A stretch of DNA of 64,000 nt from JAZDOT01 sp043798355 (GCA_043798355.1 JAZDOT010000047.1:1-64000), one strand, 5' to 3'. Counted from the first letter of the stretch, positions 50,049 to 59,093 are shown. Translations and numbers: made by a program. The notes: generated by a model not told the origin, from the letters alone.

Positions 50049-50585
50049 ATGGCTGTCACCCGCCAACAGAAGAAAGAGCAACTCGCCGTCCTCAAGGATA
50101 AGCTCAAGAAGTCACAGTCCGTCATGTTCGCGCACTTCATCGGCATGAACGTCCTCGATACCAGTGAACTGCGACGCAAGCTGAAGGAGAAGGACGCCGA
50201 GATGAAGGTCGCGAAGAAGACCCTCATGCAGATCGCCGCCAAAGAGACGGGATTGCCGGAAGTGCCTGAATCCTCCCTCACGGGACCGATCTCCTGCATC
50301 TTCAGTTACACGGACCCCCTCTCCGGCGCGCAGGTCGCCTTCACATTCGGAAAAGCGCACGCGCAGGTGAAACTCCTCGGCGGGATTTTTGACGGCCGCG
50401 TCCTTTCGAAGGAAGAGGCGCTGGAGATGGCCATGATGCCGGGCCGCGAAGTGCTGCTCGCGACCTTCGCGTCCATGATCCGCGCCCCTCTCTATCAGTT
50501 TGCCGGCATGTGCGCCTCCCCGCTCACCGGTTTCGCCCGCGCCCTGTCCGAGCTTGCTAAGAAACAACCCGCCCTCCAAGCGTAG
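50049..50585 (+). CDS. rplJ: 50S ribosomal protein L10
   Basis: Ribosomal stalk base protein uL10 of 178 residues. [20 protein letters not shown] and [20 protein letters not shown] match the N-terminal rRNA-binding domain; the C-terminal helix ([20 protein letters not shown]) carries L7/L12 dimers. Full length. Preceded by the L10 leader and followed after 44 bases by rplL. rplA and rplK are not in this window. Confidence 0.95.
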   Translation: MAVTRQQKKEQLAVLKDKLKKSQSVMFAHFIGMNVLDTSELRRKLKEKDAEMKVAKKTLMQIAAKETGLPEVPESSLTGPISCIFSYTDPLSGAQVAFTFGKAHAQVKLLGGIFDGRVLSKEEALEMAMMPGREVLLATFASMIRAPLYQFAGMCASPLTGFARALSELAKKQPALQA

Positions 50586-50586
50586 T

Positions 50587-50607
50587 AATTATCAATTATC
50601 AATTCTT
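50587..50607. repeat. Heptanucleotide array (AATTATC)n
   Basis: Units AATTATC, AATTATC, AATTCTT between rplJ and rplL; the same unit follows pgi (24408). Confidence 0.85.
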
Positions 50608-50629
50608 CATTCTCTTCCCCCCCTCCCTC

Positions 50630-51040
50630 ATGGCTGACGAAGCAGCAACCATCACCCTCTCCGCGAAAGAGAAAGCCGTCATCGATGCACTCGAGAAGCT
50701 CAACGTCATCGAGCTCAATACCGTCGTGAAGTACATGGAGAAGACGTACGGTATCTCCGCTGCCGCTCCGGTTGCGATCGCCGCCGCTCCCGCCGCAGGA
50801 GGGGGAGCAGCAGCCGAGGCCGATGAGAAGAGCGCCTATAACCTGGAGCTCACGGACTCCGGCGCCCAGAAGATCGCCGTCATCAAGGTCGTCCGCGAGA
50901 TCACCGGTCTCCCGCTGGGCGAGGCCAAGGCCGCCGTCGACGGCGCCCCGAAGGTGCTCAAGGAAGGCGTCCCCAAGGCCGAGGCGGAAGAGATGAAGAA
51001 GAAGCTGGAGGCCGCCGGTGCGAAGGTCACACTGAAATAA
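50630..51040 (+). CDS. rplL: 50S ribosomal protein L7/L12
   Basis: Stalk protein bL12 of 136 residues (slightly long). N-terminal dimerisation segment [20 protein letters not shown], an Ala/Gly hinge ([14 protein letters not shown]) and the C-terminal factor-binding domain with [20 protein letters not shown] and [20 protein letters not shown]. Complete. Confidence 0.97.
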   Translation: MADEAATITLSAKEKAVIDALEKLNVIELNTVVKYMEKTYGISAAAPVAIAAAPAAGGGAAAEADEKSAYNLELTDSGAQKIAVIKVVREITGLPLGEAKAAVDGAPKVLKEGVPKAEAEEMKKKLEAAGAKVTLK

Positions 51041-51058
51041 CATGTTCATAGGATCATG

Positions 51059-51089
51059 TGTAGAGACGCACCGCCGGTGCGTCTCTACA
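51059..51089. terminator. Strong inverted repeat after rplL
   Basis: Perfect 14-bp arms (TGTAGAGACGCACC and complement) with a 3-base loop, 18 bases after the rplL stop. There is no immediate T-run (eight Ts come 15 bases later), so it may be a REP-type element or a 3'-end stabiliser rather than a classical terminator. Confidence 0.6.
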
Positions 51090-51160
51090 TCGCCGTAACC
51101 GATCTTTTTTTTGAAACACCGGCGGCGCGCATTCCCCTACCACCGTCCCCTCCCACCCGC

Positions 51161-51166
51161 TACACT
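51161..51166 (+). promoter_or_regulatory. -10 box of the LCP gene
   Basis: TACACT, 7 bases before the ATG at 51174; no Shine-Dalgarno sequence. Confidence 0.45.
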
Positions 51167-51173
51167 CTTTACT

Positions 51174-52706
51174 ATGTCTTTCTCCGTTCGCACTCTCAAG
51201 GAAAAGAAACGTTCGTTCACCCTGCCCATACTCGGGAAGATGATCCACGCTCTCCTGCAATCCGCCGGACCTCTGTCTCACTGGTACGCGGGGTGGAAGA
51301 CGCGTAAGAAAGAGGATCAGAAAAATCACAAACGCGTCTACGTGCTGAAACGCATCCTTATCAGTCTGGTCTCGGTGCTCTGCGGGATCCTCATTCTTGC
51401 CGGAGTTGCGCGCGCGCTCGTCGCCTTACGCATCCTCTCGTTCCAGACATTTAGCGCCATCACGGCGTCTTCCCCCGGACAGGATGAGAACGGCTTCACG
51501 AACATCCTCCTCGTCGGACAAGGCGACAAGGATCACGACGGACAGGACCTGACGGACACGATCATCATCGCCAGTCTCGACCCGAAGAAGTCCCGGGGCG
51601 CCGTTCTCCTCTCCCTCCCGCGCGATCTGTACTTCCTCGAAACGGAGAAAATGGGCAAGGGTCGGCTCAATTCCCTCTACCGCGATTACAAAATCCTCCT
51701 GAAGCGCCAGGGCATGAGTGAGGCGGACGCCTCCCTCGCAGCCACACAGGAGCTGGGAGCGGAGATCGGCCGGACGTTCGATCTGCCCATCCACGGCGTC
51801 ATCAAAGTGAATTTCACCGCGTTCATTCAGGCGGTGGATGCGCTCGGAGGAGTGGACATCGAGGTGCCGTACGATATCAATGACACGGCGTATCCGGACG
51901 AAGCGTACGGCTTCGAGCCCTTCGCGATCGCCAAGGGGCTCCACCACCTCGACGGTGCGACCGCACTCAAGTACGCCCGCAGCCGTCATACAACCAGCGA
52001 CTTCGACCGCTCCTCTCGCCAACAACAGCTGATCAAAGCCCTCGCCGAGAAAGCACGGGCAGAGGGGATCGAGAAGAGCCCGGGAGCGCTCCTGAAATTC
52101 TTCCGGATCTTCCAGCAGAACACGACGACGACGTTCAGCTTAAACCAGCTCATCGGTCTCGCCGAGATCGCGAGAGGCGTCGATCAGTCGCAGGTCCTCA
52201 GCATGCAACTCAACGACAGGAACGCCCTCTACGACAGCTTCATCGAGCCGGGTGGCTTCCTCTACACCCCTCCGCGCGACCAGTTCGAGGGCGCTGCGGT
52301 GCTCCTCCCCGTTTCCATCCCGCCTTTCCCGGTCACCTGGAAACAGATCAAGGCCATGAGCCGCCTCTTCTTCAAAACCCGCGAGATCCTCCTCTCTCAT
52401 CCGACCATCGCAATCCTGAATGCTTCCGGGAGGACCGGACTCGCGCGCAAGCTCTCGACGGAACTTCTACGCTACGGCTTCACGGTTGACATCGTCCAGA
52501 ATGCTTCCGTAAAAAATCTCGCAGAATCCTTCATCACGACGAACGAAGAGAACAGCGCAAATGGCCTCTTCCTGAACTCTCTCCTGAAGATGAAAACTGC
52601 GCCGTTCCCGGGAGGACTGAATGCGGAGGAAACTCGGCAGGTGACGATCGTGCTCGGCAAGGATTACGCGTACGAGCCGTTCCAGTCCCTCCTCTTGCCT
52701 GATTAA
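51174..52706 (+). CDS. LytR-CpsA-Psr (LCP) family envelope polymer ligase
   Basis: 510 residues. An N-terminal cytoplasmic stretch of about 55 residues precedes one TM helix (RILISLVSVLCGILILAGVA). The LCP domain spans about 105-300: NILLVGQGDKDHDGQDLTD, AVLLSLPRDLY, and the C-terminal LKYARSRHTTSDFDRSSRQQ with the arginines that bind polyprenyl phosphate. A LytR_C domain follows at about 405-500 (TIAILNASGRTGLARKLSTE). LCP enzymes attach glycopolymers to peptidoglycan or proteins, fitting the SLH proteins that bind such polymers. Confidence 0.92.
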   Translation: MSFSVRTLKEKKRSFTLPILGKMIHALLQSAGPLSHWYAGWKTRKKEDQKNHKRVYVLKRILISLVSVLCGILILAGVARALVALRILSFQTFSAITASSPGQDENGFTNILLVGQGDKDHDGQDLTDTIIIASLDPKKSRGAVLLSLPRDLYFLETEKMGKGRLNSLYRDYKILLKRQGMSEADASLAATQELGAEIGRTFDLPIHGVIKVNFTAFIQAVDALGGVDIEVPYDINDTAYPDEAYGFEPFAIAKGLHHLDGATALKYARSRHTTSDFDRSSRQQQLIKALAEKARAEGIEKSPGALLKFFRIFQQNTTTTFSLNQLIGLAEIARGVDQSQVLSMQLNDRNALYDSFIEPGGFLYTPPRDQFEGAAVLLPVSIPPFPVTWKQIKAMSRLFFKTREILLSHPTIAILNASGRTGLARKLSTELLRYGFTVDIVQNASVKNLAESFITTNEENSANGLFLNSLLKMKTAPFPGGLNAEETRQVTIVLGKDYAYEPFQSLLLPD

Positions 52707-52740
52707 CCCGAACCTGAGATATGTTTTTGTATCCTCTTGC

Positions 52741-52789
52741 CCCCCTCATCCATCTTCTCTCCCCTCCCGGTGGGAGAAGGGCAGCGGAT
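52741..52789 (+). repeat. REP-like palindromic element, family 1
   Basis: CCCCCTCATCCATCTTCTCT, hairpin tip CTCCCGGTGGGAG, then AAGGGCAGCGGAT. Confidence 0.8.
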
Positions 52790-52854
52790 AGCGGTTTCTT
52801 GAGGGACGTGAAAATTTCCGGTCGTTGTTCATTCTATTCTGCTCTCCTTTTTTC

Positions 52855-53760
52855 ATGACTCCACGTGAAATCATCGCGACGTCCTGGGCCATCAGCAAGA
52901 GAGAACGACAGATGCGTCACTGGGGCTATACCTCCTCGCTCCTCGAAACGCTCCTCAATACGAAGCTCCTCATCTACCAGACGTGGTTCCTCATCAGCTA
53001 TATCCAGGGGGATCCCATCGGATTTTTCACCGTCGAAGCCACCCTTTTCGATTACGTCCCGCTCTGGTTCTTCCTCACGTTCGTGATCGTTCTCGTCGTC
53101 CTGATCGCCATCGAGTGGCTCTTCCCGCACATGGCTCGCGGGGCAATCATCGGGCTCGGGGCGAAATCCTCCCTCGGTGAAGAGGCGAAGGGCGGACTGG
53201 TGCTGGCCATCTACAATTTCTTCCCGATGTTCGCCATCCACGAGTTCTTCTTCCTCAGTCGCATCACCGTCGTCATCACCATCATCTCTCTGCTCCTTCG
53301 CTACGGCGGAGGGATGGCCGGTGCGGGGATCCTCATCGTCATCATCGCCTTCATCATCTCCAACGTGTTCCGCTTCTTCTTCCTCTTCTCGGAAGAAGCC
53401 GTCGTCATCCGCAAGATCGGCATCCGCCAAGCGCTCAAAGTGAGTTTCAAACTGGTCATCAGCTATCTCGGCCGTGTCGTCTTCCTCATGATCCTCTTCT
53501 TCCTCATCTCCATCCGCATCCTCCTCAATGCCGTCGCGATTTTCCTGATCCCCGGCGTCGTCATCGGTCTCGGCATGCTGCTCGCAATGGTCCTCCCGAC
53601 GATCGCCGTCGTGATCATCGTCTCCCTCGTCGGCCTCGGAATCATCGGCTTCACGAGCTATATCCTGGGCTACCTCGAGGTCTTCCAGCAGACGGTATGG
53701 ACCATCACCTACATCGAGCTCAGCCGCCTGAAAGAACTGGATATCATCGAAGCAAAATGA
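52855..53760 (+). CDS. Polytopic membrane protein, unknown function
   Basis: 301 residues with about six hydrophobic helices, for example LWFFLTFVIVLVVLIAIEWL, VIFLMILFFLISI-like and VLPTIAVVIIVSLVGLGIIG. The N-terminal 40 residues are polar. It may be a DUF4013-like or a transporter-associated protein; no signature is clear. Its stop overlaps the start of the MFS gene (53757-53760), so the two are translationally coupled. Confidence 0.78.
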   Translation: MTPREIIATSWAISKRERQMRHWGYTSSLLETLLNTKLLIYQTWFLISYIQGDPIGFFTVEATLFDYVPLWFFLTFVIVLVVLIAIEWLFPHMARGAIIGLGAKSSLGEEAKGGLVLAIYNFFPMFAIHEFFFLSRITVVITIISLLLRYGGGMAGAGILIVIIAFIISNVFRFFFLFSEEAVVIRKIGIRQALKVSFKLVISYLGRVVFLMILFFLISIRILLNAVAIFLIPGVVIGLGMLLAMVLPTIAVVIIVSLVGLGIIGFTSYILGYLEVFQQTVWTITYIELSRLKELDIIEAK

Positions 53761-54953
53761 ACATGAATGATCGCTCTCCTCTCCTCCGGGCGAATATCCG
53801 ATACCTCTTTGTTCTCAGTGCGCTCGGGAACATCGGCTTCTCGGTCCCGATCGTCATCCTCTTCCAGGAATCCATCGGCCTCTCTCTGGAAGAAGCATTT
53901 CTCATCCAGGCCTTCTTCGCCATCTCCCTCGTCATTTTCGAGATCCCCTCCGGGTACCTCTCCGACCGCTGGGGGAGGAAACGGACGACAGTCACCGGGT
54001 CCGCAGCCCTCTTCGTCGGCATGCTCTTCTACTGTTTCGGCGGCGGCTTCACGAGCTTCCTCCTCGCGGAGATCTTCCTCGCCCTCGGCATCAGTTTCCA
54101 CTCGGGCACGCTGGAGGCCATCACCTACGAATCGCTCGCCGAGCTCAAGGAGGAGGACCGGTACCGGAAAGTCAACGGGCACATGGGGTTCATCAGTCTC
54201 TCTAGCCGCGCCATCATGTCCCTCATCGTCGGATTCATCGCTGCGGTGAATCTCCGCACCCCCTTCTGGGCGGATCTCTCGGTTCTCGCAATCGTCGTCA
54301 TCGCCTCCCTGCTCCTCACCGAACCAGCCCGGAAGAAAATGCAGGAAGAGACGCACCTCACAGCCATCTGGAACATCTGCACCCATGCCCTCATCCGCTC
54401 CACCGTGCTCCGGAGCCTCATCCTGCTCTACACGGTGGTCGCCGCCATCAACCTCATGCTCTTCTGGTTCCTGCAACCCTTCCAGGAGATGGTGAAGATG
54501 CCGCTCAGTGCATTCGGCTTGGTCAATGCATTGATCTACCTCGGAAGCGCGCTCGCTTCCAAGTACACCTATCTCGCCAAGCGCTGGATAGGCGACCGCG
54601 CCTTCCTCTTCCTTCTCGCAATCATTGCCGTGGGCAGCTGCTTCGTGCTCGGCTTCATGACAACCATCATCGGCGTCACGTTCTTCTTCCTCGGAGAGAC
54701 AACCTTCAATGCGTTCGAAACCCTCACGAGCGACCTCATGAACCGAGCTTTGACATCAGACATCCGCGCAACCGTCCTCTCACTGCGCTCGTTCACCTCC
54801 CGCCTCTTCTTCGCCTTGATCTCGCCCATGCTCGGCGCCGCCGCAGACCTCTACTCCGTCAATACCGCTCTCCTCATCACGGGCATCCTCGGCCTCGTGA
54901 CCCTCGCCCTGACGGCTGTGATGCTCCGACCGGCGTGGAGGAAGATGACGTGA
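53757..54953 (+). CDS. Major facilitator superfamily transporter
   Basis: 398 residues, starting MNMNDRSPLLRANIRYLFV, with about twelve helices. MFS motif A appears as GYLSDRWGRKRTT between helices 2 and 3. The N-half segment FQESIGLSLEEAFLIQAFFA resembles drug/sugar efflux families of 12 helices; the substrate cannot be inferred. Its stop codon is the first triplet of a heptamer array. Confidence 0.88.
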   Translation: MNMNDRSPLLRANIRYLFVLSALGNIGFSVPIVILFQESIGLSLEEAFLIQAFFAISLVIFEIPSGYLSDRWGRKRTTVTGSAALFVGMLFYCFGGGFTSFLLAEIFLALGISFHSGTLEAITYESLAELKEEDRYRKVNGHMGFISLSSRAIMSLIVGFIAAVNLRTPFWADLSVLAIVVIASLLLTEPARKKMQEETHLTAIWNICTHALIRSTVLRSLILLYTVVAAINLMLFWFLQPFQEMVKMPLSAFGLVNALIYLGSALASKYTYLAKRWIGDRAFLFLLAIIAVGSCFVLGFMTTIIGVTFFFLGETTFNAFETLTSDLMNRALTSDIRATVLSLRSFTSRLFFALISPMLGAAADLYSVNTALLITGILGLVTLALTAVMLRPAWRKMT

Positions 54954-55006
54954 GTTGTGAGCTATGAGCTATGAGCTTTGAGCGGGCAACGGACAGCGGA
55001 CAGCTG
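54951..55006. repeat. Heptanucleotide array (TGAGCTA)n starting at the MFS stop codon
   Basis: Eight units: TGAGTTG, TGAGCTA, TGAGCTA, TGAGCTT, TGAGCGG, GCAACGG, ACAGCGG, ACAGCTG. The first TGA is the stop codon. Confidence 0.88.
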
Positions 55007-55015
55007 GTTTAGGAC

Positions 55016-55058
55016 TTGACTCGAGTACGCTCGTCCACCTACACTGGTGTACGCTCGT
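55016..55058 (+). promoter_or_regulatory. lexA promoter and likely LexA operator
   Basis: TTGACT (55016-55021), 18 bases, TACACT (55040-55045). GTACGCTCGT occurs twice (55025-55034 and 55049-55058), flanking the -10 box; the first lies in CGAG-TACG-CTCG, a small palindrome. This fits an autorepressed SOS promoter, though the motif is not the E. coli or B. subtilis box. Confidence 0.55.
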
Positions 55059-55071
55059 TCTCCACACCCCT

Positions 55072-55677
55072 ATGACTCTCACTCCCCACCAGCGCACCGT
55101 CCTCAATTACATCCGCGAGTTCCAGGTGAAGCGCGGCTACTCACCCGCTCTCTCCGACCTCGCCATCGCCTTCGGCGTCCGCTCGAAGAATGCGGTCGCG
55201 AAAGTGGTCAACGCCCTCGAGCGCGAAAGACAACTGGCGAAGGACCCGAAAGGACGCATCAAGATCATCGATCTCATCGAACAAGACGATAAACCGCAAC
55301 CCATGATCCTGCCCCTCTTCGGTCCCATCTCCGCAGGATTCGCCGCGACGGCCGAGGAGCAGGCGGAGGAGATGGTCACGCTGGACCAGTACCTCGTGCG
55401 CGACCGCGCGTCCACGTTCCTACTGCGCGTGAAAGGCGACAGCATGATTAATGCCGGCATCCAGGAGGGTGATCTCGTCATCGTCGAGCGGGGAAAGGAA
55501 CCGCGCGTAGGAGACATCGTCGTCGGCGTTCTGGACGGGGAATTCACATTGAAGCGCCTCAAGCGCGCCAAGGGAAAGTTCTATCTTCAGGCCGAGAACG
55601 ACGCCTATCCGGACATGTTCGCCCTGGAAGAGCTGAACGTCGCGGGAATCGTGCGGGGGGTGATCCGGAAATATTAA
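55072..55677 (+). CDS. lexA: LexA repressor (SOS regulator, S24 autopeptidase)
   Basis: 201 residues. The winged-helix N-domain (TPHQRTVLNYIREFQVKRGY) is followed by the S24 domain with cleavage site A88-G89 (GPISAGF), catalytic Ser124 (VKGDSMINAGI) and Lys161 (GEFTLKRL). All autocleavage residues are present. It represses DNA-damage genes until RecA-stimulated self-cleavage. Confidence 0.95.
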   Translation: MTLTPHQRTVLNYIREFQVKRGYSPALSDLAIAFGVRSKNAVAKVVNALERERQLAKDPKGRIKIIDLIEQDDKPQPMILPLFGPISAGFAATAEEQAEEMVTLDQYLVRDRASTFLLRVKGDSMINAGIQEGDLVIVERGKEPRVGDIVVGVLDGEFTLKRLKRAKGKFYLQAENDAYPDMFALEELNVAGIVRGVIRKY

Positions 55678-55686
55678 GCAGCAGAT

Positions 55687-55722
55687 GCCTGTGGTGAGCG
55701 CAGCCGAACCATTCCTGGCTGC
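55687..55722. repeat. Dispersed palindromic repeat
   Basis: CCTGTGGTGAGCGCAGCCGA followed by ACCATTCCTGGCTGCGG; matches the dnaX-internal copy at 6377-6417. Confidence 0.65.
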
Positions 55723-55749
55723 GGCTCTGATGTGAATCGGTTTCGCTCG

Positions 55750-58529
55750 TCAGAACGCCCTCAATCGCGCTTCGATCTTCTTCAGTTTCTCCTTGGCGCC
55801 CAAAAGCCTCTCACGCTCAGTTGCGATGACTCCCTCGGGCGCATTCTCGAGAAACTTCTTGTTCTTCATTTTCGCTTCGATGCCGTGCATAAATTTTCGC
55901 ACATGTTCGGATTCCGCAAGGAGTCTGGCCTGTTCTTTGGCGAGATCGATGACGCCGACGAGCGGAAGGTGAACCTCCATGTCCTTCAAAAACACGCTCG
56001 CAGCGTGCTCGTGAGTCTGAGGAGCGGCATCAATCGAGAGCGAACTCAGCTTCCCCATACGGATGATGCGCTCCCGTTCCGCTTTCAGCGTTTTTTCAAA
56101 TTTCTTCGAATGGATGAAGACGGGAACGCAGGTCCCCTGCTCGATCATGTGCTCCGCACGAATGCTGCGGATGGCGGAGATCGCTTCAATGATGGCCTGC
56201 ATCCCCTCTTCGGCATCGCTGTCACGCAAGGATTCATCGACCTCCGGCCACGGCTCGCGGATGAGGAGGCCCGCACCTTCCGGCCTGATCTGCGACCATA
56301 ACTCCTCCGTGACGAAGGGGCAGTACGGATGGAGCAGGTGAACGATCGTGCGCAGCGCATGAACGAGGACGGCGGGATTCGCTGAGCCTTTTTGGATCTC
56401 CAGATACCAGTCGCAGAAGTAGTCCCACACGAAGGCATACAAACGCTCCCCGACCTCGCTCAGGCGGTCATGTTCCAGCCCGCTCGTCACATCCGCAACC
56501 ACTCGTTGCAGGGAAGACAGAAGCGCCCGATCTGCCGTCGACAAGTTAACTGTTAACAGTTGACAGTGAACTGCTTGCGGATCGATTTTGGCCTTTTCAC
56601 ATTGAAGTAATACAAATCGCGACGCATTCCACAGTTTATTGATGAAGTTCCGGTACCCCGCGATCTTCTCCGTGTACAACTGGAAGTCATTCCCGGGCAT
56701 CTGCCCGACGATCATCGCGAGACGCAGCGCATCCGCCCCGTACACCGGAATAATCTCGAGAGGATCGACACACGTCGTTGGATCCGACTTGCTCATCTTC
56801 TTCCCCTCGCGCGTCCGGACCAGCCCGTGGAGGTACACGGTTTTGAAGGGGATCTGTCCGATCGCGTAGGTCGTCATGAGGATCATCCGCGCCACCCAGA
56901 AGAAGAGGATATCCCCGGCGGTCTCGAGCACGTCCGTGGGATGGAACTTCCGGAAATCAGGGCTCTGCTTGAGCAGATCCTCAAAGGAGAGGGAGAAATC
57001 CGAAGCAATCGCGGGATCGATGAGGGTGGACCACGTCCAGAGGCCGGACGAGAACCACGTATCGAGCGTGTCAGAGTCCTGTTCCACCTTCCCACCGCAA
57101 CGAGGGCAATGATCGACCGGTTGGGATGAAACGATGACCCCCACATCCCCGCCAGCTGTGAGCTGTGAGCTGTGAGCTGCTCATCGCTGATCGCTGATCG
57201 CTCAACGCTTGCATGAACGCTCTTTCCATCCGCACACTTTGAACAATAATAAACAGGAATCCGATGCCCCCACCAGATTTGGCGCGAGATGCACCAGTCG
57301 TGGAGGTTATCGATCCAGTTGAAATACACCTTCTCGAAGCGGTCCGGAATGATCCGGATGTCGCGGCTCCGAATGACGTCCTGCATCACCTGCTTGAGGC
57401 TCAGCTTCGCCCCTTTCCAGTGCACTGCCGGCTTATGAACATCGATGAACCACTGCTCTTTGACCTGTGGTTCCACGATGCCTTTCCCCCGATAGCTCAC
57501 TGCCACACGGTGCACGTAGTTCTCGTCCACCTTCACGAGGAGCCCCTTGCTGCGGAGCTTCTCAACCACACGCGGACGCGCCTCTTCGATAGGCATCCCC
57601 GCGAATTCTCCGGCAACGGAGAGGAGCTTCCCGTCGAAATCGATGATCTGCTCGCGGTCGAGCCCATGCCGCTCCGCCAGATCGAAGTCCACCTTGTCAT
57701 GCCACGGCGTCACGGTCATGACACCCGTCCCGAACGCGGGATCGATCGCATCTTTATCTTTAATGACCGTCGCTTTGACCGGCCCGTTGATCCACTCGCA
57801 CTCGAACGTGGCGCCGTTCTTATACTTGGCATAGCGCTCGTCGTCGGGGTGCATCACCACGTACTTGTCACCGAATTTGGTCTCGGGCCGCGCGGTCGAG
57901 ATCTGGAAGGGGCCGTACTGGAACGTATAGTACGGGGCTTTCTCCTCGCGGTACTCGATTTCATCGTCCGAGACCGTCGTCTGCATGACGGGATCCCAGT
58001 TCACGATCCTCTGTCCGCGGTAGATGAGGCCGTCCTTGTACATCTTCACGAAGACCTCGTGAACTGAGCGGTTCAGTGCCGGATCCAGCGTGTAGCGCTC
58101 GCGGCTCCAGTCGCAACTGGCGCCCATCTTCCGGACCTGGGAACGAATGGTTGCCTGGCTCTTCAGGACGAAGTCGGCAATGCGCGCGACCAGTTTCTCC
58201 CGCCCGAGTGCGGCACGGGGATCTTTCATTTTCTCCTCTTTCTGAATTTTCTTGATGACCACGCTCTCCGTTGCGATGGCGGCATGATCCGTACCGGGCA
58301 GCCATAATACCTCCTTCCCGCGCATCCGGGCGAAGCGGATGAAGATGTCCTCGAGCGCCAGCATGACGGCATGCCCGATGTGCAATTGCCCCGTCGCATT
58401 GGGCGGGGGCATGGAGATGACGAAGGGGTCTTTCTTGCTATTGGCATCGGCTTTAAACGCCCCGCTCTCCTCCCAGAGAGCATAGATTTTATCCTCACAG
58501 GCCTTTGGATCGTACGCTTTAGGAAGCAT
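55750..58529 (-). CDS. valS: Valyl-tRNA synthetase, reading frame interrupted at a heptamer array
   Basis: Class I synthetase charging tRNA-Val. Start MLPKAYDPKACEDKIYALWE; HIGH motif in LHIGHAVM (about 50-53), editing domain, KMSKS motif in EGKKMSKSDPTT, anticodon-binding domain and C-terminal coiled coil (about the last 65 residues). Together about 926 residues, the family length. The frame from 58529 (up to WWGHRIPVYYCSKC) and the frame giving CPRCGGKVEQDSD onward differ by one; they meet in the 56-base heptamer array at 57154-57209. One unit more, or two fewer, would restore the frame. Two further zinc-type Cys pairs flank the array. Sequencing/assembly error, true mutation or slippage cannot be separated here. 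Confidence 0.9.
56544..56571. repeat. Heptanucleotide array inside valS (in frame)
   Basis: Units AGTTAAC, TGTTAAC, AGTTGAC, AGTGAAC. It lies in the anticodon-binding domain region and keeps the frame. Confidence 0.75.
57154..57209. repeat. Heptanucleotide array at the valS frame break
   Basis: Eight units: AGCTGTG three times, AGCTGCT, CATCGCT, GATCGCT twice, CAACGCT. 56 bases is not a multiple of three. Confidence 0.93.
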
Positions 58530-58539
58530 TGTGATGCAG

Positions 58540-58569
58540 AGTGTACGAGCACTTGCGTAAAAACGGCAA
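58540..58569 (-). promoter_or_regulatory. valS promoter
   Basis: TTGCCG (58564-58569), 18 bases, TACACT (58540-58545) on the minus strand, 10 bases before the ATG; no Shine-Dalgarno sequence. Confidence 0.5.
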
Positions 58570-58619
58570 GCCACGTCGGTCGCCCTTCGATTGCACTCAG
58601 GGTAAACGACCGACGTGGC
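58570..58619. repeat. Inverted repeat enclosing a CCCTTCG/CTCAGGG element
   Basis: Perfect 13-base arms GCCACGTCGGTCG and CGACCGACGTGGC around a 24-base centre that holds the CCCTTCG...CTCAGGG repeat; directly upstream of the valS -35. Confidence 0.85.
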
Positions 58620-58718
58620 AAGGGGGGAATGGCAAAAAAATCCGCAAAAACGTTGACGTATGAAAAAAACCGTTTGAATAGGCGCGACAGTTCGTGAACC
58701 GACAGAAAGGAGGTGCTG

Positions 58719-58994
58719 ATGCACCACAAAAAAAGGGCCCGCGACGCGATCTGTCACCGGGACCTGCGGCTACGGAGCCATGGGTCCCCACTTTCATCGA
58801 CCTCACCCCTGCCCCCTCTCCACTCTCGTGGAGAGGGGAACTGTGTATGTTTCTGTTTGTTTTTCTTCCTGAAGAAAACAAACAGTACACAAAACATCTC
58901 CCTTCTCCATCGCGATGGAGAAGGGCTGGGGATGAGGTCCAAAACTGCGCGAAGGCAAGCTCCGCTTGCATGGACCACGGAGGGAAAACCGTAG
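58719..58994 (+). CDS. Doubtful small ORF with strong Shine-Dalgarno, crossed by a MITE
   Basis: AAAGGAGGTG ends 3 bases before the ATG, the strongest ribosome-binding site seen in the window. The product starts MHHKKRARDAICHRDLRLRS; after about 28 codons the frame runs through the palindromic element at 58801-58938. The original gene, if any, was probably shorter or is now broken. TTGACG at 58653 could be a -35. Confidence 0.3.
   Translation: MHHKKRARDAICHRDLRLRSHGSPLSSTSPLPPLHSRGEGNCVCFCLFFFLKKTNSTQNISLLHRDGEGLGMRSKTARRQAPLAWTTEGKP
58801..58938. mobile_element. MITE-like palindromic element, family 2
   Basis: Ends CCTCACCCC and GGGGATGAGG are inverted. Inside are the hairpins CCCCTCTCCACTCTCGTGGA... 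and CTCCCTTCTCC/GGAGAAGGG, and a central inverted repeat CTGTTTGTTTTTCTTC/GAAGAAAACAAACAG. About 138 bases, non-coding; same family as the outer part of 37571-37775. Confidence 0.78.
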
Positions 58995-59013
58995 GTTTTC
59001 CTCTCCACGCATT

Positions 59014-59037
59014 AAAAAAGACCGCCCAACGGCGGTC
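59014..59037 (-). terminator. Intrinsic terminator of the small RNA candidate
   Basis: Perfect 7-bp stem GACCGCC/GGCGGTC with a 4-base loop, followed by six Ts on the minus strand. Confidence 0.85.
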
Positions 59038-59087
59038 AGAAAGAAGAAGAGAAAGAACGAAACTATTGTTCCTATCGGAACGTAAGC
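59014..59087 (-). ncRNA. Candidate small RNA
   Basis: On the minus strand TTGCGT (59117-59122), exactly 17 bases, TATAAA (59094-59099), then about 75 bases and an intrinsic terminator (GACCGCC/GGCGGTC, loop of 4, six Ts). No start codon with an open frame lies between. This is a compact stand-alone transcription unit. Confidence 0.5.
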
Positions 59088-59093
59088 CGGAAA

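Noticed and set aside
51059..51089. Classical rho-independent terminator after rplL
   Set aside because: The stem is excellent, but the T-run is 15 bases away, so I list it as an inverted repeat with possible terminator function only.
10292..57209. CRISPR array
   Set aside because: The tandem units are 6-7 bases with no spacers, and no cas genes are present.
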